A stretch of DNA of 23,668 bases, from positions 1 to 23,668 of IMG/VR virus record IMGVR_UViG_3300008107_005973; one strand, written 5' to 3'. The DNA is from a virus. Made by a program: the position numbers and the translations under genes. Shown one piece after another: positions 1-4,998 of this stretch (the stretch's first letter is position 1; each line of letters starts with the position of its first letter). The notes below the pieces were generated by a model that worked only from the letters and a program-made list of their open reading frames with translations, had not been told where the DNA came from and ran no database searches.

Positions 1-15
1 AGGGGGAAAATACTA

Positions 16-579
16 TTAAATTTTTGCAGACCAGGCTTTAATTACCGGGTGCAAAATATCATCAGTGTAATCCATTTTCATAGTGTTCACAATTGCGAGA
101 ACAATTTGAATGTTGCCTTTGACGTATCCTTTGCTAGAACTAATACGATCTACACTAGGACGATAAGGATTGCGCTTTTTCTTGGTACCTAATTCCATGT
201 TGAAATCTAGACCAGTCAATGTGCATTTACCTTTGCATTCATCAAATACCTTTTGAATATACTCAGGGGTAAGATTAAATCCCATAACCCTACCATCTTT
301 TGCCTTTGCCTTTACTCTATTCTTTAGAGCAGTACATTCTAGCTTACCAAAATTTTCAGGAAGTGCCTTTTTTGCTCTTGCAATATCGCGAACTTTTTTA
401 CGCATTGCTTCTTTTTGAGCAGGAGTAAGACTTTCTTTTTTCTGTTGGTAATCCCATTTACCAAATGCTGTTGCCATTGCTTCTTCATCTTCTGTCAATG
501 GACGTGCATCAATACGACGAATCAAATGCAAACGTTTTGCTTCTTTACGAACCGCAGAGTCTTCAAAATTGTATGTCAT
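16..579 (-). CDS. HNH-type endonuclease-like protein
   Basis: 187 aa, complete at its C terminus (TAA at 16-18). The first ~95 residues are Lys/Arg-rich and helical. The C-terminal half looks like a phage HNH/treble-clef nuclease: paired cysteines C115 and C119 followed by a TG turn, then SVDRI at ~142-146 and a GY..GN turn at ~151-156, followed by a hydrophobic helix ending NTMKMD. The DRI/GN spacing is typical of phage HNH proteins, but the first histidine of a classical HNH motif is replaced by aspartate. I see no Shine-Dalgarno sequence before the ATG, so the start is uncertain. It is the last minus-strand gene in the window, downstream of a winged-helix gene. It could be a free-standing mobile nuclease or a DNA-processing enzyme. 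The family-level call is fairly secure; activity is inferred. Confidence 0.65.
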   Translation of the reverse strand: MTYNFEDSAVRKEAKRLHLIRRIDARPLTEDEEAMATAFGKWDYQQKKESLTPAQKEAMRKKVRDIARAKKALPENFGKLECTALKNRVKAKAKDGRVMGFNLTPEYIQKVFDECKGKCTLTGLDFNMELGTKKKRNPYRPSVDRISSSKGYVKGNIQIVLAIVNTMKMDYTDDILHPVIKAWSAKI

Positions 580-600
580 GATGTGTCAAAGTCAAATTAT

Positions 601-625
601 AAAATTCCGCTTACGCCTTACGGAA
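601..625 (-). terminator. candidate terminator after the winged-helix gene
   Basis: In the 96-nt gap between two minus-strand genes, TTCCG (621-625 read leftwards) pairs with CGGAA (605-609), followed directly by TTTTAT. The stem is only 5 bp with an 11-nt loop. A second imperfect hairpin (CTTTTATCG/CGAT..AAAAG) lies just upstream. Weak to moderate support. Confidence 0.35.
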
Positions 626-675
626 GCACTTTTCTATCGTTGCGATAAAAGGTGGAGGATGTGCTCGTGGATTAA

Positions 676-927
676 TTAGACGCGGTTAAAAGCGTCGCCG
701 CCCATAGCTGCATAAGCTGCGGCTACCATTTGGCGGCTAGGTGTGCCAAGGCGGTATGCGGTCTTACCGTTCTTGGTTTGGTTGGTGTAAACTGCGTAAC
801 CTTCTGAACGAAGTTCGCTGATACGAGGACGAATGCTATCCTCGGTTGCGCCGGTAAGACCGGCAAGCTGAGCAGGCGTAAATTGACGACCAGACTCAAG
901 AACTTTCAAAACACGATTTTTCAACAT
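676..927 (-). CDS. winged helix-turn-helix DNA-binding protein
   Basis: 83 aa. Residues ~1-60 have the pattern of a winged-helix repressor: helix 1 (LKNRVLKVLESG), QFTPAQLAGLTGATEDSIRPRISELRSEGY as the helix-turn-helix with recognition helix, then a short beta wing (AVYTNQTKNGKTAYRLG). The last ~20 residues are an Ala-rich helix. The start has a good ribosome site (GGAGA, 6 nt before ATG). It has its own near-consensus sigma-70 promoter at 1002-1030, and an inverted repeat overlaps that promoter's -35 box, which would suit autoregulation (inference). Likely a small phage transcription factor; its target is unknown. Confidence 0.7.
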   Translation of the reverse strand: MLKNRVLKVLESGRQFTPAQLAGLTGATEDSIRPRISELRSEGYAVYTNQTKNGKTAYRLGTPSRQMVAAAYAAMGGDAFNRV

Positions 928-1001
928 AGTGTATCTCCATTAAAATTAAAACAACCACAATCATTAGAATAGCAACGGTGGTCTTTCATTACTATAAACA
1001 T

Positions 1002-1030
1002 ATTATATAATAAAACTACTGTTCTGTCAA
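1002..1030 (-). promoter_or_regulatory. sigma-70 promoter for the winged-helix gene
   Basis: Read leftwards: TTGACA (1030-1025), 17-nt spacer, TATAAT (1007-1002). Both hexamers are perfect. The -35 box sits inside the inverted repeat GTTCT-N4-AGAAC (1021-1034). Confidence 0.85.
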
Positions 1031-1042
1031 GAACATAGTTGT

Positions 1043-1282
1043 TCAAAACCTATGATGCCTACTAACTCGATTTCCTTTAGCATGCTTTTGTAGGTATTCT
1101 CTTCCAACTTTACCGTCCTCAATTTCCTCGAGTGCGGTAAGGATATTACTTTTAGCAACAGTATTATTTTCCTTTTTAAGTTCTCGTGCTCGTGCGGTTG
1201 CAACAAGAACCATTTCATATCTGTTACCAATCATCTTGGCAGCATCTTCTGAAGTATATCTACCTCGATCCATATCTTTCAT
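1043..1282 (-). CDS. rpoZ-like: RNA polymerase omega subunit homologue
   Basis: 79 aa, close to bacterial omega (~70-91 aa). Residues 10-33 (TSEDAAKMIGNRYEMVLVAT, then ARARE) match the conserved omega core known from E. coli RpoZ ([23 protein letters not shown]). Residues 46-58 (NILTALEEIEDGKV) match the second conserved block (ALREIEEG). The C-terminal tail is basic (KHAKGNRVSRHHRF) rather than the acidic or Ala-rich tail of many host omegas. The ribosome site AAGGAT lies 5 nt before the ATG. It is the last gene of a mixed tRNA/protein operon, 13 nt after a tRNA. Host omega binds beta-prime and helps core assembly and ppGpp response. A phage copy could replace or modify host omega (inference). 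Confidence 0.88.
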   Translation of the reverse strand: MKDMDRGRYTSEDAAKMIGNRYEMVLVATARARELKKENNTVAKSNILTALEEIEDGKVGREYLQKHAKGNRVSRHHRF

Positions 1283-1295
1283 ATAATATCCTTAT

Positions 1296-1372
1296 TGGTG
1301 CGCCCGGTAGGACTTGAACCTACGACCAATGGATTATGAGTCCACTGCTCTAACCAACTGAGCTACAGGCGC
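1296..1372 (-). tRNA. tRNA with CAT anticodon, probably tRNA-Ile2 (AUA)
   Basis: 77 nt with encoded CCA. Acceptor GCGCCTG pairs with CGGGCGC. Anticodon loop CTCATAA, T-loop TTCAAGT. Three tRNAs here have CAT. This one has C4-G69 and C5-G68 in the acceptor, as in TilS-modified tRNA-Ile2, and an Ile2-like variable region. An elongator Met identity cannot be excluded. It lies between rubredoxin and the omega gene. Confidence 0.93.
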
Positions 1373-1378
1373 GTATTC

Positions 1379-1516
1379 TTAAATTACTTCGTAGTCTTCT
1401 TTGCCGCATCCACATTCGGGGCAAAGAAAATCCTCGGGCAATGCTTCCCACACACCTTCAAGTTCTTCATCATGGATATGCCCACAAACTACGCATACAT
1501 GTACATCTGATTTCAT
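1379..1516 (-). CDS. stand-alone rubredoxin
   Basis: 45 aa; too short for most ORF callers. Two CxxC knuckles, C8-VV-C11-G and C32-PE-C35-G, form the Fe(SCys)4 site. The flanking residues (WEALPEDFLCPECG, then KEDYEVI) are typical of rubredoxins, although the loop between the knuckles is shorter than the classic ~29 residues. The ATG overlaps the rubrerythrin stop as TAATG, so the two are translationally coupled. In most rubrerythrins this domain is fused to the C terminus of the diiron domain; here it is a separate chain. Expected role: one-electron donor to the rubrerythrin made from the same mRNA. Confidence 0.85.
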   Translation of the reverse strand: MKSDVHVCVVCGHIHDEELEGVWEALPEDFLCPECGCGKEDYEVI

Positions 1517-1974
1517 TATAGGTTCTCCAATACTTCTGCGTAAGCTTCTGCATGACGCTTTTCAATTTTTGTTAGTGCCGCAAATCTTTTCTCTGCTTTA
1601 AGCAATCGTTCTTGAATTGCTTTAAATTGCCCGGCATGTTCTTTTGATTCTACAATTTGCGTCTCCGCTTCAATCATTGCCCTCGTATCACCTTCGTGTT
1701 TAGCAATCGTATAAAACTCAGGATACATTTCTGTATACTCATAAGTCTCACCGTCAATTGCTTTCTGCAAACATTCTTTGGTAGAGGGCTTGCCGATTAA
1801 CAATTCCAAATGACCCCATGCATGTAGAATCTCCTGATCTGCAGTATGTTCAAAGTGTTTAGCAACTTCTTCATACCCTTCTTCTCGAGCAATCTTAGCG
1901 AAATACCGATACTTGATATGCGCCATTGACTCACCTGCCAACGCACTTTCAAGATTTTTTAATGTTGATGCCAT
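1516..1974 (-). CDS. rubrerythrin, diiron domain only
   Basis: 152 aa four-helix ferritin-like protein. Iron-ligand motifs are visible: E15 in GES, E48xxH51 (EILH), a Glu within YEYTEMYPEF (~78-87), E102 region (MIEAE) and E138xxH141 (EKRHAEAY). N-terminal KNLESALAGESMAHIKYRYFA is characteristic of rubrerythrins, which reduce hydrogen peroxide in anaerobic or microaerobic stress defence. The usual C-terminal rubredoxin domain is missing here and is encoded by the next, overlapping gene. Strong ribosome site AAGGAG, 5 nt before the ATG. It lies between a tRNA-Leu and the rubredoxin gene in a P1-driven operon. Cytoplasmic; protection of the infected cell from peroxide is inferred. Confidence 0.9.
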   Translation of the reverse strand: MASTLKNLESALAGESMAHIKYRYFAKIAREEGYEEVAKHFEHTADQEILHAWGHLELLIGKPSTKECLQKAIDGETYEYTEMYPEFYTIAKHEGDTRAMIEAETQIVESKEHAGQFKAIQERLLKAEKRFAALTKIEKRHAEAYAEVLENL

Positions 1975-1993
1975 AAAAACTCCTTATTAAAAC

Positions 1994-2079
1994 TGGTACC
2001 AGAGACGGGACTCGAACCCGTATGCCCTCGCGAGCGGCAGATTTTAAGTCTGCTGTGTATACCATTCCACCACTCTGGC
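1994..2079 (-). tRNA. tRNA-Leu (TAA)
   Basis: 86 nt, class II with long variable arm. Acceptor GCCAGAG/CTCTGGT, anticodon loop CTTAAAA, T-loop TTCGAGT, encoded CCA. Its 5' end is 1 nt after the stop codon of the upstream coding sequence. Confidence 0.96.
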
Positions 2080-2080
2080 T

Positions 2081-2356
2081 CTATTCATCTGCAATATGAT
2101 CAGCAACAGGGTTATGCTTGATCATCTTTTCTTCGTATTGTTTTTTAAGTTCACCTAGATCATAATCCTTTATAGCGGACTTACGAACAATATCATAGAT
2201 AGGATGCATTACTTTGTTAGTAATTTGTTTACTCATATCTTCTAAAACTGTATCTACATTATCGCCATTGGCAATTCTTTGTAGAGCAACACCATATTCA
2301 AAGATACGAACACGTTCAACCCATTTATCATATGGCTCATTAAGACCCATTTTCAT
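2081..2356 (-). CDS. small protein like the glutamyl-tRNA reductase dimerisation domain
   Basis: 91 aa. Residues ~25-52 (ALQRIANGDNVDTVLEDMSK, then QITNKVMHP) resemble the C-terminal dimerisation region of HemA, where bacterial enzymes have L-x-NG-x-x-x-x-VL...LTNKLLHAPT. The catalytic and NADPH-binding domains are absent, so it cannot be a reductase by itself. It could bind host GluTR, tRNA or another partner; this is inference. A GTG two codons upstream overlaps the GAGGT ribosome site, so I chose the ATG at 2356 (4 nt after GAGGT); ATG 2350 is also possible. It is preceded by a structured leader with a pseudoknot-like hairpin and followed 1 nt later by tRNA-Leu. Confidence 0.6.
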   Translation of the reverse strand: MKMGLNEPYDKWVERVRIFEYGVALQRIANGDNVDTVLEDMSKQITNKVMHPIYDIVRKSAIKDYDLGELKKQYEEKMIKHNPVADHIADE

Positions 2357-2366
2357 TATCACCTCA

Positions 2367-2486
2367 ACAAAAATGCTAGTTATTTTTGTGTCAGGAAACT
2401 AGCAAACCCCGTGAGCGCAGCCCATCCTGTTTTCGCGTCAGCGGATCCAGAAGCTAAGAAGCATTTGTGTACAGGTCTGGAATGTT
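2367..2486 (-). promoter_or_regulatory. structured 5' leader with two competing helices
   Basis: This 120-nt leader lies between tRNA-Gly and the GluTR-like gene. Read leftwards, GCTAGTT (2403-2397) is followed by a hairpin with stem ACAAAAAT/ATTTTTGT (2389-2382 and 2374-2367). Its entire 7-nt loop, AACTAGC (2381-2375), is complementary to the upstream GCTAGTT. The two can form either a pseudoknot or two mutually exclusive hairpins. The second stem ends 1 nt before the GAGGT ribosome site. Further upstream, CCAGA/TCTGG and CAGGA/TCCTG pairs are visible. This is the architecture of a cis-regulatory RNA; I recognise no known riboswitch class. The first hairpin plus ATTTTTGTT could also act as a terminator. 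Confidence 0.5.
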
Positions 2487-2560
2487 TGGAGCGAGCTACG
2501 GGAATCGAACCCGTGCCTTGAGCTTGGAAGGCTCTAATTCTACCATTAAACTAAACTCGC
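2487..2560 (-). tRNA. tRNA-Gly (TCC)
   Basis: 74 nt. Acceptor GCGAGTT/AGCTCGC, anticodon loop CTTCCAA, T-loop TTCGATT, encoded CCA. It lies 13 nt downstream of the DUF458 gene. Confidence 0.96.
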
Positions 2561-2573
2561 TTTCTATTATATA

Positions 2574-3056
2574 TTACGCCGCCATTGCCATGACCTCTTT
2601 AAGTCTGTCTGCGGCATAGCTTGCAGCAAAAGCATTTGGCTTCACCATTGGTATAATGTTACACATACCTTTAATGTAACCTACTGCTTGTTGAATCACT
2701 ATAGAACTATTATAACATTCTTGCGGATTAATGTCAAGATGAATCTGTACTTCTTTTTCACCAATCACATCGGCATCCACAAGCTTTTGATAAAGCTCTG
2801 CGACTTTGTACACTTCATTCATTAGACGTAAAGACGGTTTACTGTTCTTTGCATCGTAATCAATTTCAGTTTGTACTTCTCCAAAAATCTTACAACCATG
2901 GCGACCATTGATATGAACAACGATTGCAAGAGTATAATCTGCGTACCATTTACCGTCGCGCTTATAGCGTTCCGAATCTGCACCAATATAAATTTTTGTC
3001 TCAGGAGACTGAGCGTGAATAAATTTGGTCACTTCTGCAATATTGATTTTTCTCAT
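2574..3056 (-). CDS. RNase H-like DUF458/YkuK family protein
   Basis: 160 aa. Family hallmarks of the predicted RNase H-fold DUF458 proteins (B. subtilis YkuK) are present in order: IYIGADSERY near 18-27 (first acidic residue), AIVVHINGRHGCKIFGEVQT, SLRLMNEVYKVAELYQKL, IHLDINPQE (second acidic region), a GYIKGM segment, and the terminal KPNAFAASYAADRL. The reading frame continues 16 codons upstream into tRNA-Gly(GCC). I chose the ATG at 3056 because AAAGGTG lies just before it and the upstream codons belong to the tRNA. It is probably a nuclease or nucleic-acid-binding protein. Its place among tRNAs suggests RNA metabolism, but that is inference. Confidence 0.78.
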   Translation of the reverse strand: MRKINIAEVTKFIHAQSPETKIYIGADSERYKRDGKWYADYTLAIVVHINGRHGCKIFGEVQTEIDYDAKNSKPSLRLMNEVYKVAELYQKLVDADVIGEKEVQIHLDINPQECYNSSIVIQQAVGYIKGMCNIIPMVKPNAFAASYAADRLKEVMAMAA

Positions 3057-3070
3057 AGTACACCTTTGGT

Positions 3071-3144
3071 TGGAGCGGGATACGAGAATCGAACTCGTGT
3101 CCAAACCTTGGCAAGGTTTCGTTCTACCATTTAACTAATCCCGC
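3071..3144 (-). tRNA. tRNA-Gly (GCC)
   Basis: 74 nt. Acceptor GCGGGAT/ATCCCGC, anticodon loop TTGCCAA, T-loop TTCGATT, encoded CCA. First gene after promoter P1. Confidence 0.96.
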
Positions 3145-3157
3145 ATTTATAAATCAT

Positions 3158-3186
3158 ATTATAACACCTTTTAGAACCCTTGTCAA
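3158..3186 (-). promoter_or_regulatory. sigma-70 promoter P1 (tRNA-Gly/DUF458/rubrerythrin/omega operon)
   Basis: Read leftwards: TTGACA (3186-3181), 17-nt spacer, TATAAT (3163-3158), both perfect. The spacer ends CTAAAAGGTGT, a string shared with the promoters at 5538 and 7356. Preceded by TGC, as in most promoters of this set. Confidence 0.9.
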
Positions 3187-3198
3187 GCATAAGGGTAT

Positions 3199-3272
3199 TG
3201 GCTCCGGTGGAGGGAATCGAACCCCCGCTAACGGTTTTGGAGACCGCCGCACTACCATTATACTACACCGGA
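3199..3272 (-). tRNA. tRNA-Trp (CCA)
   Basis: 74 nt. Acceptor TCCGGTG/CACCGGA, discriminator G, anticodon loop CTCCAAA, T-loop TTCGATT, encoded CCA. Confidence 0.96.
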
Positions 3273-3275
3273 ATA

Positions 3276-3405
3276 TTACGCTTTCCAATCATCATAAAAA
3301 CCCAATCTTTGATTTTCCTCCACTAATGCATCGAGAGCATCTTCAGTAGATAGAATATCTTGATATTCGTTTTTCATGATAGATTTATCAAATTGTTTTT
3401 GTATT
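3276..3405 (-). pseudogene. C-terminal fragment of an unknown minus-strand gene
   Basis: A minus-strand reading frame ends at 3276 and reads KRIQKQFDKSIMKNEYQDIL (first residue near 3400) and onward to EENQRLGFYDDWKA. It looks like normal coding sequence up to about 3405. Beyond that, the same frame is simply antisense to the J-domain remnant. The only internal ATG (3377) would give 33 aa and has no ribosome site. I therefore read it as the surviving 3' end of a gene whose front was lost at a recombination junction. A translated 33-aa peptide is the alternative. Family not recognised. Confidence 0.4.
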
Positions 3406-3840
3406 CTTTTAAGCGATCCTATTCGTCGAACTGAATATGATACTACAGGTAAATTTGGAACTGATACAAGTATCAAAGATGAGGCATTGCACAATCTTGC
3501 ACAAATGCTTTTTAGTATCATACCAAATTTTAATCCTGAACAGGATAACCTTATACAATTAATGACAAATAGAGTTACAGAATTAAAACAAGAATGCACT
3601 AGTAACATAGATGTATGTAATAATTTTGTAGCTCATCTAAACAAGATTGTTGCAAGATTAAAAATTAAAACTGATAATGAAAATTTATTACTTGGTTTTG
3701 TTAACACTCAAATTGATATGCGAAAGAATGAATTTGCAACCTTCACAAGAAGAATACAAATTTGTGATCTTCAATTTGAAATTCTAAAAGACTATGAATA
3801 TGGTCTAGTAGAACTACCTGGTGCTCCCACCGAGAATTGA
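3376..3840 (+). pseudogene. truncated J-domain (DnaJ-like) gene on the opposite strand
   Basis: The only long plus-strand frame in the tRNA array (154 codons). From about 3403 it reads ILLSDPIRRTEYDTTGKFG, the end of a J-domain (consensus VLSDP..R..YD.TG). After it come helices (ALHNLAQMLFSIIPNF..; EYGLVELPG) seen in phage and bacterial J-domain proteins. The first ~50 residues of the domain, including the HPD motif needed to stimulate DnaK, are absent, and stop codons lie upstream. At the other end the frame runs into tRNA-Thr and stops inside it (TGA at 3838-3840), so the C terminus is also replaced. No ribosome site is visible. Best explained as a gene remnant joined near 3403 to a minus-strand fragment. 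Confidence 0.65.
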
Positions 3841-3892
3841 ACTCAGAATTCGTCCTTACCAAGGACGTGTTATACCACTTAACTATAGGAGC
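3819..3892 (-). tRNA. tRNA-Thr (GGT)
   Basis: 74 nt. Acceptor GCTCCTA/TGGGAGC, anticodon loop TTGGTAA, T-loop TTCAATT, encoded CCA. Its 3' part overlaps the tail of the opposing J-domain remnant. Confidence 0.95.
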
Positions 3893-3896
3893 CAAT

Positions 3897-3971
3897 TGGT
3901 TGCGGGAGGAGGACTCGAACCTCCGGCTTCCAGGTTATGAGCCTGGCGGTCTGCCGCTGACGTATCCCGCG
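3897..3971 (-). tRNA. initiator tRNA-Met (CAT)
   Basis: 75 nt. Anticodon loop CTCATAA. The acceptor begins C1 opposite A72 (CGCGGGA/TCCCGCA), the unpaired 1-72 position diagnostic of bacterial initiator tRNA. The anticodon stem ends AGG/CCT rather than the classic GGG/CCC, and D-stem position 10-25 is C-C. T-loop TTCGAGT, encoded CCA. Confidence 0.88.
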
Positions 3972-3980
3972 ATATATTTA

Positions 3981-4056
3981 TGGTGGAAGTGGTCAGACTC
4001 GAACTGACGATAAACACCGTATGAAGGTGCTGCATTAGCCGCTATGCTACACTTCC
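3981..4056 (-). tRNA. tRNA-Met (CAT), probably elongator
   Basis: 76 nt. Acceptor GGAAGTG/CACTTCC fully paired, anticodon loop TTCATAC, T-loop TTCGAGT, encoded CCA. It lacks the initiator 1-72 mismatch and the C4-C5 acceptor signature of tRNA-Ile2. Its first base is also the last base of the closing helix of structured unit A. Confidence 0.9.
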
Positions 4057-4183
4057 ACTTTATTGAAACACATTCTCGACGTAAGGGGTCTTTTCATCGT
4101 GCTAGTGAAGCTACTTCGTTGTGTGGCCAGGTTACAATCCTTTAACTGCCAACAACCAATGATGAATATGTTTCAATAAAGTG
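4056..4183 (-). ncRNA. structured RNA unit A (tRNA-array repeat family)
   Basis: 128 nt. The ends CACTTTATTGAAACATATTC and GAATGTGTTTCAATAAAGTG form a 20-bp closing helix with one G-U pair. Inside are a long hairpin (GTTGT/ACAAC, TGGC/GCCA, GTTA/TAAC) and a hairpin GAAG-TAG-CTTC. The TTGAAACA/TGTTTCAA core relates it to the units at 4737-5332 and 7038-7148. It sits flush against the 5' end of tRNA-Met. Function unknown. Confidence 0.6.
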
Positions 4184-4193
4184 TCTAGCTATT

Positions 4194-4285
4194 TGGTACC
4201 AGCGGAGGGGATCGAACCCTCTCAAGAACGCTAATCTGGCGCTAAAAGGTGTATAAGACCTCTCTGACTTCCAAGTCTCGCTGGC
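4194..4285 (-). tRNA. class II tRNA with TAT anticodon (identity uncertain)
   Basis: 92 nt with acceptor GCCAGCG/CGCTGGT, T-arm GAGGG-TTCGATC-CCCTC and encoded CCA. Anticodon arm GAGGT-CTTATAC-ACCTT reads TAT (AUA, Ile). The variable region is ~24 nt and forms a hairpin (AGCGC/GCGTT), a class II feature otherwise limited to Leu, Ser and Tyr. The D-loop is unusually short (4-6 nt). Leu, Ser and Tyr are already covered elsewhere in the array, so its amino acid cannot be stated. Confidence 0.75.
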
Positions 4286-4293
4286 ATTAAAAT

Positions 4294-4383
4294 TGGTGGA
4301 AGACTAGGGAGTCGAACCCTATGACCGTATTACTACAGTCTACAGATTAGCAATCTGCTGCATTACCATCCTGCCCGTCTTCC
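4294..4383 (-). tRNA. tRNA-Ser (GCT)
   Basis: 90 nt, class II. Acceptor GGAAGAC/GTCTTCC, anticodon loop TTGCTAA, long variable arm GACTGT/ACGGTC, T-loop TTCGACT, encoded CCA. Confidence 0.95.
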
Positions 4384-4393
4384 TAAAATTGTC

Positions 4394-4483
4394 TGGTGGA
4401 GGCGGTGAGATTCGAACTCACGGACCCTTTCGGATCGGCAGTTTTCAAGACTGCTGCAATAAACCGGACTCTGCCACACCTCC
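4394..4483 (-). tRNA. tRNA-Ser (TGA)
   Basis: 90 nt, class II. Acceptor GGAGGTG/CGCCTCC, anticodon loop CTTGAAA, T-loop TTCGAAT, encoded CCA. Confidence 0.96.
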
Positions 4484-4485
4484 AT

Positions 4486-4561
4486 TGGTGCCGATACGTA
4501 GAGTTGAACTACGGACACATAGATTTTCAGTCTACTGCTCTACCACCTGAGCTATATCGGC
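4486..4561 (-). tRNA. tRNA-Phe (GAA)
   Basis: 76 nt. Acceptor GCCGATA/TATCGGC, anticodon loop CTGAAAA, T-loop TTCAACT, encoded CCA. Confidence 0.96.
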
Positions 4562-4570
4562 AAATGTATT

Positions 4571-4645
4571 TGGGTGGAAGTACGGGAATCGAACCCGTGA
4601 TAGCGGAATCACAACCCGCGGTTTTGCCACTAAACTAACAACCAC
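4571..4645 (-). tRNA. tRNA-His (GTG)
   Basis: 75 nt including the extra 5' G(-1) opposite C73 that marks tRNA-His. Anticodon loop TTGTGAT, T-loop TTCGATT, encoded CCA. The acceptor has two adjacent U-U mismatches (positions 4-69 and 5-68), so it may be weakened or rely on repair of pairing. Confidence 0.92.
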
Positions 4646-4654
4646 ATAAAATCT

Positions 4655-4731
4655 TGGCCGGTCCTGAGAGACTCGAACTCCCAACCTTCGGTTTCGAAGA
4701 CCGCTGCTCTAATCCATTGAGCTAAGGACCG
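4655..4731 (-). tRNA. tRNA-Arg (TCG)
   Basis: 77 nt. Acceptor CGGTCCT/AGGACCG, discriminator G, anticodon loop CTTCGAA, T-loop TTCGAGT, encoded CCA. It is the first tRNA downstream of the tandem structured units. Confidence 0.96.
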
Positions 4732-4736
4732 TTATC

Positions 4737-4825
4737 ATATAGGAACACACTCAGGCGTAGTAGTTCGTTAGCCCACTAAGATACACAGCTACCACCTGTG
4801 TCATTAGTTGAATGTGTTTTTATAT
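4737..4825 (-). ncRNA. structured RNA unit 1
   Basis: 89 nt. Arms ATATAAAAACACATTCA and TGAGTGTGTTCCTATAT pair over 15 of 17 positions (two adjacent A-C mismatches). Interior hairpins: ACACAG-GTGGTAG-CTGTGT and TTAG-TGGG-CTAA. Confidence 0.6.
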
Positions 4826-4832
4826 AATTACC

Positions 4833-4910
4833 ATATAGGAACACACTTCGGATACTGTACTAAACAGAAACTATCCATCACGGGGGACCCGCTGAAATGT
4901 ATTCTTATAT
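4833..4910 (-). ncRNA. structured RNA unit 2
   Basis: 78 nt. Arms ATATAAGAATACATTTC and GAAGTGTGTTCCTATAT pair over 16 of 17 positions, two as G-U. Interior hairpins: CGGG-TCC-CCCG, and GGATA/TATCC enclosing CTGT-TTAGT-ACAG with a 4-nt bulge. Confidence 0.62.
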
Positions 4911-4917
4911 AATTACC

Positions 4918-4991
4918 ATATTGAAACACACTAACGGGAGCTACCCTTAAGACAGACTTCGCTACTCTGTCAATATAGTATGCTTCAATAT
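4918..4991 (-). ncRNA. structured RNA unit 3
   Basis: 74 nt. Arms ATATTGAAGCATACTA and TAGTGTGTTTCAATAT pair over all 16 positions (two G-U). Relative to unit 2, both arms change together (AAG/CCT to TGA/TCA), a compensatory difference. Interior hairpins: GACAGA-N9-TCTGTC and GGG-TAGCT-CCC. Confidence 0.65.
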
Positions 4992-4998
4992 AATTACC

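Noticed and set aside
2404-2486. Known riboswitch (glutamine, SAM-II, preQ1, TPP, cobalamin)
   Set aside because: I compared from memory the hallmark conserved strings of these classes and none is present; kept only as an unclassified structured leader.
4056-4183. Hammerhead ribozyme (GAAAC motif in the arm)
   Set aside because: The CUGAUGA core is absent in all units.
4396-4638. 80-codon plus-strand frame through the tRNA array
   Set aside because: It is the reverse complement of tRNA genes; repeated tRNA T-arm sequence gives the recurring residue pattern seen in such frames.
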